From the NCBI GenBank assembly GCA_028565635.1, contig JAOXYB010039873.1:1-13179 (forward strand): a stretch of DNA of 13,179 bases, read 5' to 3'. This DNA is from Phoronis ovalis. Taxonomy: Eukaryota; Phoronida; Phoronidae. The notes under the pieces were generated by a model that saw only the letters and a list, made by a program, of their open reading frames with translations, did no database searches and had not been told where the DNA came from. Shown here one piece after another: positions 9,401 to 13,179 of the stretch; the stretch's first letter is position 1, and every line of letters starts with the position of its first letter. The translations under genes and the position numbers were made by a program.

Positions 9401-11237
9401 GATAAAATGTATGTGTTGTTGAGCATCATCTGTTTGTTCAATTGAATAGCTGGGTGATTTCAAAGTTGAAACATAATTACCATACTGTTGCTTATTTAGG
9501 CTGTATTTTAACTTTTTTCAATTTAGTAACTTGCCTAATCATTAGTAATTATTTCTATGTTTGTAATGTCAAAGGTACTCATGGTGTTTTTATCCACAAT
9601 TTAGTTCTGAAGAGTGACAACGCTAATGGTTTGTTTGCTTTTGATGGTCCATGCATTCCAACAACTGCCAATACTGAGGACACTGTTTTTAATTGTGATG
9701 TTGCTCGTAATCGTGGTGATGCTGGCACAGTGACTGTTGACTGGATAATTTATCAACGCTTTAATGGTGGAGGGATTACTCCCGCTCTGAATGATTTTAG
9801 TAACCATACTGGACAGTTGTTTTTTATAGGTGGAGACAGGGCAAAGGTAATCATCATTAACATTTTTACAGAAAAATAGATCTGACACTGCCCTTTGTGA
9901 GAGAAAGCCCTACCTATATTGAACTTGGAGTTAACAGATGAAAGGTCATGGAAAAACATCCTATAATCTGCGTTTCCCTTCTCAACTTTGCATTGTCTTA
10001 AATAAAGAAATCTCTAATAAAATGCGATGACATCTATTTTAATGTTTTATAGGCTTTTCATATTATTTTTAGACAATTACATTCCAAGTTAAAAACGATA
10101 AGCTACCAGAATTGAAGGAGAATTTTACAGTGTCACTTGTCTCAGCCATGTCTGATGATGGTTTAATTGGCACAACCAACACCAGTGGAGCCAGCATAGA
10201 TCCTTTAAGAAGTTCTGTAGACATCATTATTAGTCAAAATGATTATCCCTATGGTTTGCTTCAGTTTTCTTCAACCACAACTCCACCAGGACCAAATGAC
10301 CCTATGATTTTGCCTGCTACACAAAGACCGCAGGTATGAAAGTTTTTACGAAAGTGTCCATTCTTACCTCCATTAGATGTTGACTATTCTATGCATGAAA
10401 GTGTCCATTCTTACCTCCATTAGATGTTGACTATTCTATGCCTTGTCCATTCTTACCTCCATTAGATGTTGACTATTCTATGCCTTGAAAGTGTCCATTC
10501 TTACCTCCATTAGATGTTGACTACTTGTCCATTCTTACCTCCATTAGATGTTGACTATTCTATGCCTTGAAAGTGTCCATTCTTACCTCGATTAGATGTT
10601 GACTATTCTATGCCTTGAAAGTGTCCATTCTTACCTCCATTAGATGTTGACTATTCTATGCCTTGAAAGTGTCCTTTCTTACCTCCATTAGATGTTGACT
10701 ATTCTATGCCTTGAAAGTGTCCATTCTTACCTCCATTAGATATTGCCTATTCTATGAATTAAAAAGATATGATAAATATTCAGAAGTATACAGTTGTCAA
10801 CTAACCATATTTTCAAAGCACGAGAAAACTGGTTTTATTTTTTATAAAAAACAAATCTCACACTGAACCAACGAGTATCGGCAATGAGTCAAAACGAGTG
10901 GTTCTGTGATTGTTCTTTGTATTTCATGTTGTATAATATTTGAAGCAACAGTGTTTGGATTACCGACCAATCATAGAAATATGTGGCCAATTTAAAAAAT
11001 CTAAATTACACCTCTAAAATGAAAAATAATATTAATTTATTAAAAATGTTACCAAAAAAAATGATGAATAGATAGTTAATCAGGCAATGACTATTATAGG
11101 TATCAGTATTAGAAGAATCTGGAACAGCTCATTTGATAGTAGAGAGAGCTCAAGGATTGACTGGTGCTGTCACTGTAGAATGGAGAACAACAGATGGCAC
11201 TGCTAAGAGTGTAGGAAAATCTCCTCCAGATTTTGAA
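323..11237 (+). CDS. ADGRV1: Partial ADGRV1 (VLGR1)-like adhesion receptor ectodomain, 21 internal exons
   Basis: Joined exons: 323-437, 1067-1213, 1520-1668, 1899-2037, 2392-2606, 3382-3570, 3813-3963, 4129-4325, 4519-4642, 4911-5174, 5457-5586, 5695-5918, 6407-6621, 7356-7515, 7793-8010, 8219-8346, 8738-8881, 9120-9334, 9605-9846, 10073-10333, 11100-11237. All junctions are GT..AG with matching phase, giving 1,255 codons without a stop. Seen in the product: nine Calx-beta units (repeat a 1-~110, b ~112-237, c 239-353, d 355-470, e 471-584, f 586-709, g 711-~790 plus ~982-1048, h 1050-1181, i 1183-1255+) and a LamG-like jelly roll at ~796-968. About 15 N-glycosylation sequons and no membrane segment fit an extracellular chain. 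Known of the family: vertebrate ADGRV1 carries dozens of Ca2+-binding Calx-beta repeats with one LamG-like domain in the N-terminal third, and forms ankle links of hair-cell stereocilia and photoreceptor periciliary fibres. Orthology is inferred from domain order. A different Calx-beta protein (FRAS/FREM, integrin beta-4, NCX) is unlikely because of the LamG and the repeat number. Confidence 0.85.
438..1066 (+). other. Intron 1
   Basis: 629 bases, AT-rich, without recognisable coding content. It begins GTAAGATC and ends TTTTGTTGTTCCAG. It holds three copies of the palindrome-centred AACTATAG (near 654, 933 and 977) and a small hairpin CAATG-ATCAA-CATTG near 946, none of which I can assign a role. 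Confidence 0.6.
1067..1213 (+). CDS. ADGRV1: Exon 2: Calx-beta repeat a, D-F strands
   Basis: Residues 39-87. The split Asn codon is completed by AT. RTFSFEVSILNEAF and AYFEVKLLSPQ match the strand E, acidic/Asn turn and strand F of a Calx-beta repeat, although the usual D-x-x-x-E acidic turn is weak. The donor TTTT|GTAAGTG at 1214 is strong; a second GT at 1209 would leave the frame. Confidence 0.75.
1214..1519 (+). other. Intron 2
   Basis: 306 bases between donor GTAAGTG and acceptor TTTTACTTGCAG. No gene or repeat is visible. An open frame across the exon 2 donor into this intron is chance read-through. Confidence 0.65.
1520..1668 (+). CDS. ADGRV1: Exon 3: end of repeat a and start of repeat b
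   Basis: Residues 88-137. NITVTTSAANGEIGFAS spans the last strand of repeat a and the G-x-x-G-F opening of repeat b. The linker has ANG where neighbouring repeats have an acidic NDN/NDD triplet, so this Ca2+-type junction is degenerate. The last codons run into NEPETGNLQ before donor CAA|GTAAGT (phase 0). Confidence 0.82.
1899..2037 (+). CDS. ADGRV1: Exon 4: Calx-beta repeat b, B-D strands
   Basis: Residues 138-183. VSLELTREGTNGDAIILWRL is the V-x-R-x-G-x-x-G turn plus C strand, and DVTDTDYESAEG corresponds to the D-Y loop before strand D. The acceptor is GATTTTGTAG and the donor G|GTATGC, leaving one base. The intron before it (1669-1898) is AT-rich and contains a short (TACA)3 run near 1737. 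Confidence 0.87.
2038..2391 (+). other. Intron 4
   Basis: 354 bases. The part at about 2070-2200 is richer in GC and CpG than the surrounding introns and has loosely mirrored pieces (GGTGCCA at about 2075 and TGGCACC at about 2155). It may be remains of an old repeat, but I cannot name a family. Confidence 0.5.
2392..2606 (+). CDS. ADGRV1: Exon 5: repeat b E-G strands and start of repeat c
   Basis: Residues 184-255. It carries the textbook Calx-beta C-terminal half: VITITIRTDSVPETDEELTV (strand E, the D-x-x-x-E-x-x-E acidic turn, strand F), then VKIVIRENDNPGGVFEF, the junction motif with the acidic END triplet and the next repeat's G-x-F-x-F. It ends in VE before GTATTATG, phase 0, so the VEE signature is split across the intron. 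Confidence 0.93.
2607..3381 (+). other. Intron 5
   Basis: 775 bases, the longest complete intron in the window. It is AT-rich and no exon, RNA gene or transposon ends could be recognised. It ends with GTGTATGTTCTAG. Confidence 0.6.
3382..3570 (+). CDS. ADGRV1: Exon 6: Calx-beta repeat c, A'-E strands
   Basis: Residues 256-318. It opens EEGSAMVMSVIRTGG, completing the V-E-E-G-x-x-x-x-x-V-x-R-x-G-G signature begun in exon 5. It continues through IEYYIEPNG and a strand ending at NRTIIAKGDGISE, with a sequon NRT. Both splice sites are phase 0 (acceptor TTCTAG, donor GAG|GTATGT). Confidence 0.9.
3813..3963 (+). CDS. ADGRV1: Exon 7: repeat c F-G strands and start of repeat d
   Basis: Residues 319-368. 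LDETFQLRLRSYGSP is strand F after the acidic turn, with the E-x-D-E turn split between exons 6 and 7. VNITILANEDPQGVIQF is the G strand plus acidic NED junction into repeat d. The acceptor is CATTTTTTCCAG and the donor A|GTAAGT leaves one base. The preceding 242-base intron shows nothing. Confidence 0.92.
4129..4325 (+). CDS. ADGRV1: Exon 8: Calx-beta repeat d, B-E strands
   Basis: Residues 369-434. FRVVRNKGRFGRVTVDWKV is the canonical V-x-R-N-x-G-x-x-G-x-V-x-V-x-W segment, followed by PLTGQLIFGNGEFMKEIVI, strands D-E. The donor CAG|GTTATA is weak at +3 to +6 but is the only position keeping the frame into exon 9. Confidence 0.9.
4519..4642 (+). CDS. ADGRV1: Exon 9: repeat d F-G strands and start of repeat e
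   Basis: Residues 435-475. LPEIAETFFINLTNPTDGAR gives the P-E-x-x-E-x-F acidic turn and strand F with a sequon NLT. LIVERNDNAIHF is the G strand, acidic NDN and the next repeat's opening, here A-I-H-F with Ala in place of the usual Gly. The donor G|GTAACG is phase 1. Confidence 0.92.
4911..5174 (+). CDS. ADGRV1: Exon 10: Calx-beta repeat e, nearly complete
   Basis: Residues 476-563. This is the most complete single-exon repeat: VPEGNIATLTVVRDG, then YRTIDGTAREIDGDYTPI (the G-T-A-x-x-G-x-D-Y Calx-beta signature), an E strand with NITVTTREDSSPETVETFYI, and FNAEG. The donor AAG|GTGTTT is weak, but frame and homology both switch there; reading through gives a stop at about 5201. Confidence 0.92.
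5457..5586 (+). CDS. ADGRV1: Exon 11: repeat e G strand and start of repeat f
   Basis: Residues 564-606. ATIVIQANDDANGIFSF is the G strand, acidic NDD junction and G-I-F-S-F opening of repeat f. AQEGSSVLY follows, standing in for the usual E-E-G signature. The donor is AA|GTAAGT in phase 2; a second GT four bases on is out of frame. Confidence 0.92.
5695..5918 (+). CDS. ADGRV1: Exon 12: Calx-beta repeat f, B-F strands
   Basis: Residues 607-681. The split Asn starts NVVRNRGHFGSVQIYWEI, matching repeats d and h closely. FITFIDGEATKSISVTPADD and IPEYAEGYKLRLVNAT follow (E strand, acidic turn, F strand). Two NAT sequons are present. Acceptor CTTTTTCAG after a 108-base intron (5587-5694), the shortest here; donor G|GTACTA. 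Confidence 0.93.
5919..6406 (+). other. Intron 12
   Basis: 488 bases of AT-rich sequence between GTACTATG and GTTTTGTCTTCAG. I see no coding, RNA or transposon feature. Confidence 0.6.
6407..6621 (+). CDS. ADGRV1: Exon 13: repeat f end and first half of repeat g
   Basis: Residues 682-753. A Gly-rich loop (GGGPSGQVGQ) precedes the G strand LIASIIIEENDDPYGVFAF, which has the acidic junction. Repeat g opens and continues to ANFTVKRMQGTFNEVE, the V-x-R-x-x-G-x-x-x-x-V turn. The long F-G loop is unlike the short loops of repeats d and e. The exon ends phase 0, GAG|GTAAGC. Confidence 0.92.
7078..7118 (+). repeat. MITE left terminal inverted repeat
   Basis: 41 bases: GGGCTGTTCCAGT, seven A, then a G-tract (5 G, A, 7 G) and AAGGCA. 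It pairs with 7215-7256. Confidence 0.92.
7135..7202 (+). repeat. Three ACCACCCAYAATT copies inside the MITE
   Basis: Copies at 7135-7147, 7168-7180 and 7190-7202 (the last has C in place of T at base 9), in the same orientation, with spacings of 33 and 22 bases. Sub-terminal short repeats of this kind can be transposase-binding sites in DNA transposons; that role is inferred here. Confidence 0.75.
7215..7256 (-). repeat. MITE right terminal inverted repeat
   Basis: 42 bases. It is the reverse complement of the left arm apart from eight instead of seven bases in the longer C/G run. It ends ACTGGAACAGCCC next to the TTA duplication. Confidence 0.92.
7356..7515 (+). CDS. ADGRV1: Exon 14: end of repeat g first half, start of LamG
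   Basis: Residues 754-806. VLWEIFSDA continues the C strand of repeat g from exon 13. A polar linker (APPQVTLNDTAPRR) then leads to TAILYFDGQPG, the usual first strand of a LamG/pentraxin-like jelly roll (x-x-L-x-F-D-G). The donor G|GTAAAA is phase 1. This exon contains the passage from Calx-beta to LamG. Confidence 0.9.
7793..8010 (+). CDS. ADGRV1: Exon 15: LamG-like domain, N-terminal half
   Basis: Residues 807-879. SFVTVPPEY, then SGFSISAWIIPDADTNGYIL and a strand YYALKIV are hallmarks of concanavalin-type LamG (Laminin_G_3 style): F-S-I-S-A-W-I-x-P followed by a G-Y-I-L-A-K strand. It ends CAG|GTAATG in phase 0. The intron before it (7516-7792) shows nothing. Confidence 0.93.
8219..8346 (+). 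CDS. ADGRV1: Exon 16: LamG-like domain, core W-H-H strand
   Basis: Residues 880-921. NGQWHHILVTVDAGKIKFYV followed by DG is the best conserved LamG segment. The donor is GA|GTACGT (phase 2); the alternative GT four bases later would place exon 17 in a frame with an immediate stop, so it is excluded. Confidence 0.93.
8347..8737 (+). other. Intron 16
   Basis: 391 bases without any recognisable feature; it ends TTGTTTATATTTCAG. Confidence 0.65.
8738..8881 (+). CDS. ADGRV1: Exon 17: LamG-like domain, C-terminal strands
   Basis: Residues 922-969. TLLVGARRSAGGSADGFTGL and MQDVRVFSRKLDD are the L-x-V-G-x-x ... F-x-G-x-[ML]-x-D-V-R-[VI]-[FY] ending of a LamG fold. The donor AA|GTAAGA is phase 2. 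No cysteine is present in the whole LamG domain, unlike classical laminin G. Confidence 0.93.
9120..9334 (+). CDS. ADGRV1: Exon 18: LamG exit and second half of Calx-beta repeat g
   Basis: Residues 970-1041. NEIQEIQ finishes the LamG helix-like tail. ISGTLRYTAGSEFGFIVIDS then gives Calx-beta strands D-E, DNEEEANEVFSVKLISAKGG the acidic turn and strand F, and GKLT the start of strand G. It contains no G-x-F-x-F opening or V-x-R turn of its own, so it supplies only the second half of a repeat. The donor A|GTGAGG is phase 1. Confidence 0.9.
9605..9846 (+). CDS. ADGRV1: Exon 19: Calx-beta repeat h, first half, with the only two cysteines
   Basis: Residues 1042-1122. ILKSDNANGLFAF is the junction into repeat h. 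PCIPTTANTEDTVFNCDVAR holds Cys1058 and Cys1072, and NRGDAGTVTVDWIIYQ is the C strand. I chose acceptor 9603-9604 because LT-I-LKSDNANG matches the normal G strand. An in-frame acceptor at 9573-9574 (AAAG|GTACTC) would add ten residues and cannot be excluded. The donor AAG|GTAATC is phase 0. Confidence 0.88.
10073..10333 (+). CDS. ADGRV1: Exon 20: repeat h second half and start of repeat i
   Basis: Residues 1123-1209. TITFQVKNDKLPELKENFTV gives strand E, the acidic turn and strand F. A long Ser/Thr/Gly-rich F-G loop follows (about 1146-1168), then VDIIISQNDYPYGLLQF, the junction to repeat i. The exon ends in a Thr/Pro-rich stretch (TTTPPGPNDP ... PATQRPQ), which lengthens the A-B loop. The donor CAG|GTATGA is phase 0. 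Confidence 0.92.
10334..11099 (+). other. Intron 20, hosting a 48-bp minisatellite
   Basis: 766 bases. The first half is the tandem array at 10355-10757, starting only about 20 bases after the donor. The remainder is AT-rich and featureless up to the acceptor GACTATTATAG, which has a weak pyrimidine tract. Confidence 0.75.
10355..10757. repeat. Nine-copy minisatellite, 48-base unit
   Basis: The unit starts TGTCCATTCTTACCTCCATT, continues AGATGTTGACTATTCTATG and ends CCTTGAAAG. Copies start at 10355, 10402, 10444, 10492, 10526, 10574, 10622, 10670 and 10718; the last is partial and diverged. Periods are 47, 42, 48, 34, 48, 48, 48 and 48: copies 2 and 4 carry internal deletions at the unit end. 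Substitutions are few (CCTCG in copy 6, CCTTTC in copy 8). The low divergence points to recent expansion, and copy number is likely to vary between individuals. Confidence 0.95.
11100..11237 (+). CDS. ADGRV1: Exon 21: Calx-beta repeat i, signature segment
   Basis: Residues 1210-1255, the last recognised exon. VSVLEESGTAHLIVERAQGL and GAVTVEWRTTDGTAKSVG are a canonical V-x-E-x-x-G ... V-x-R-x-x-G ... V-x-V-x-W-x-T-x-D-G-T-A sequence, ending SPPDFE. The donor GAA|GTAAGG is phase 0. The rest of repeat i (strands D-G) must lie in exons to the right of this window. Confidence 0.92.
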
Positions 11238-13179
11238 GTAAGGCAATCTAAATTATTTTCTTAATAATTGGAAACTTTGCTTCTATTTTGAAATTGTTTC
11301 TGTTTTTTGCTTAATGATCAAGAATCCACTTGCAAGACACACAGTGTTATACTGAGCAAACTGTAAATGAACTGTCAAGAAATGTAGTCTCTCATTCTTG
11401 CAGTGTCTTTTTATTTTTTGGTATAAATCCAGTTTATCAAAAAGGCGGGAATGTTTAGATTCCATTCACACTTGCTTCTCTGCATGAGAAGTACAACTTT
11501 GTGTCTGACACTGTTGGGGAGTAAACACATTCATTAAATGTGTCCTGAAATTAGTATAGCGTATGTTTGTTTTGGCAACTGGCAGTGTCTGGAGTTCTCA
11601 CACCTATATCTTCTGTATAAACATCATGTGTGGTAAGTCCATCAACAGTGATAATGTTACTGTTGTTGTAACATGAATGAACCTGTGGGTAGGACAAGTG
11701 AGGCTTGATGACTGTTTTAGTGATTACTAAATGCTGATATTTACTACAAGTGCCTGGTAACTGTCTGCTTCCATTGAATTACATGGTTTGAATATTAGTA
11801 ATGGATCCTTCAGGGTATTTGGTGTGGTGCTGTTATTAAGTGACAACATTGGTGCTAGTTGCTATTTACGTCACAGACACTGCACACTGCATGCACACAC
11901 ACTCGACTTTCATCTATTAACAATACATGGTTTGCCACACCCTGAAAAATGAAATTAAGTTCATGGTGGCATTTATGAGTTATCAATCATTGTTTGAGAA
12001 AACAAAATCCAGTGTCTTCAGTTATTTTGTGAAATACAAGGTGATACTTGGTAAATTTTCTTTATAAGGATATAATGAGCAAAACCCAACAATGTAATAC
12101 ATTCAGTTGAAAGCAGTTATATTTAAATTTGTGTTTGATTGATTCCAAATTAAAAATACCAAAAGTATATTTGAAAATAGGGAAATAGCTTTCAATGAAA
12201 CCGGATACATTCAATTGTGTTATCCAATGAAAAAAGTATTTTTAGTTGATCAACATTTTAAAATTTGTTTGGTCTGCTTAAGCAGATTTACAGGGTTTAA
12301 ATCAATCATGTTCAAGATAAAAAATTGTTAGAGACATTGAGCTATCTGTTTTACAATAGCAGCTACAAAGAATCAGAATAAAAACTGATTTATTATTTTA
12401 TTTAAAAGGAATTTTTGCTTTGTTTTAAAAATAGTTAAATATTACATGTTGAACTATGAAAGGAAGTAGTGTATTTTATTGATATCAGCTAATATTACCT
12501 TGCTTCTAGGTCCTAAATTATTGGTCAAGATTCAGTCTGAAGCTATATTATATGGCAGTTAAATTCTACAAATATGTGTTAAAAATTAATGTAATGTTCA
12601 TCTGCGTTGTAAAAGCTGTACATTAAGTTTAGGAGTATATATTGTAGAATATAGGAAAGAAATGGAAATTACCAACATATGCTTGATGTTCCAGAATTGA
12701 CATTTACGATATATGTACAGCAATATTTTGTAACTTAATGTAGTTTTCGCTGCTAAGAAGGTAGCTTCATGGTCAAAACCTGGTCAGTGACTTACAGGAC
12801 ATGCTGCTGTTTGTTAATTTAGCATGAAGACAACAGTTGTACAACATAACTTATCACATCACCCAGAGTTTCATCATATCAAGGTTACTTGAAAGTCGCA
12901 AGTGCTGTATGACTTAAATGTTCACAATCAAAAACTATTTGGAGAGTTTTAGAAGGAGTAAAAATTCACACACTCTTTTATGGGGCACAAGACAAATTAA
13001 GGCTAAGCTAGACCCTCCCTCACTCCTGTTTAAATAAAAATTCGTGTAAAATCTGCCTTACATTTTTTTTCGGCCAACGTTAATCAGCGGAGTGAACGGA
13101 GTGAGTCACCGGAGTAAAATAACGGAGTAAAACGTTTATTTTAAATTAATTATTACATGATCTGCCTTTATACATATTT
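11238..13179 (+). other. Intron 21 (5' part), no exon found
   Basis: 1,942 bases that I read as one intron. No stretch continues the D-E strands of repeat i with a phase-0 acceptor. It is longer than any complete intron here and may contain decayed mobile elements, but I can recognise no ends. A CGGAGT cluster (13088-13128) and an imperfect direct repeat beginning ATCTGCCTT (13051 and 13160) lie at the right edge. Confidence 0.6.
13088..13128 (+). repeat. Four CGGAGT motifs in a short cluster
   Basis: CGGAGT begins at 13088, 13097, 13110 and 13123, with spacings of 9, 13 and 13 bases. AACGTT flanks the cluster on each side (13076 and 13131). It is much richer in CpG than its surroundings. 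Function and family are unknown. Confidence 0.7.

Noticed and set aside
9601-9959. Two minus-strand open frames opposite exon 19
   Set aside because: They are antisense shadows of a well-supported exon and show no family resemblance.
11283-11465. Minus-strand open frame of 60 codons in the last intron
   Set aside because: Short, with Lys/His-rich composition and no domain or codon signal; expected by chance in 1.9 kb.
1-13179. Possibility of a bacterial, phage or CRISPR system
   Set aside because: There are no long uninterrupted genes, ribosome binding sites or regular spacer arrays. The 48-base tandem array has no unique spacers, so it is a minisatellite and not a CRISPR.

Overview
The window is eukaryotic, almost certainly animal, nuclear DNA. 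It is AT-rich and split into short coding blocks on the + strand. The blocks are bounded by consensus GT..AG splice sites and separated by introns of about 110 to 775 bases. I see no bacterial operon, phage, CRISPR or RNA gene. The species cannot be fixed from the sequence; compact AT-rich introns and the protein divergence I infer suggest an invertebrate metazoan.

I joined 21 exons by splice site, phase and protein continuity. They give one uninterrupted 3,765-base reading frame (1,255 codons), covering 323 to 11237. Both ends of the gene lie outside the window. The product is a chain of Calx-beta repeats of the form G-[VIL]-F-x-F ... V-x-R-x-x-G ... END/NDDxxG, interrupted by one laminin-G-like (concanavalin jelly-roll) domain. 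This order, and the junction segment K-S-D-N-A-N-G-L-F after the LamG block, point to the N-terminal third of the giant adhesion receptor ADGRV1 (VLGR1/GPR98). No signal peptide, GAIN/GPS, EAR repeats or seven-helix region is in the window, so the receptor part is inferred.

Layout: 1-322 intron. Exons 1-13 (323-6621) hold repeats a to f and the first half of repeat g. Exons 14-17 (7356-8881) finish that half and encode the LamG domain. Exon 18 (9120-9334) supplies the second half of repeat g. Exons 19-21 (9605-11237) carry repeats h and i, with i running off into exons beyond the window. The last 1.9 kb is non-coding as far as I can see.

Non-coding items of note: a 179-base PIF/Harbinger-type MITE with near-perfect 41/42-base terminal inverted repeats and a TTA target duplication (7078-7256); a nine-copy, 48-base minisatellite just downstream of exon 20 (10355-10757); and a small cluster of CGGAGT motifs near the right end (13088-13128).

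I do not see a new multi-gene system. The most interesting points are the nesting of LamG inside a Calx-beta repeat, a lone cysteine pair in a protein segment that otherwise has no cysteine, and the MITE and minisatellite in introns of this gene.
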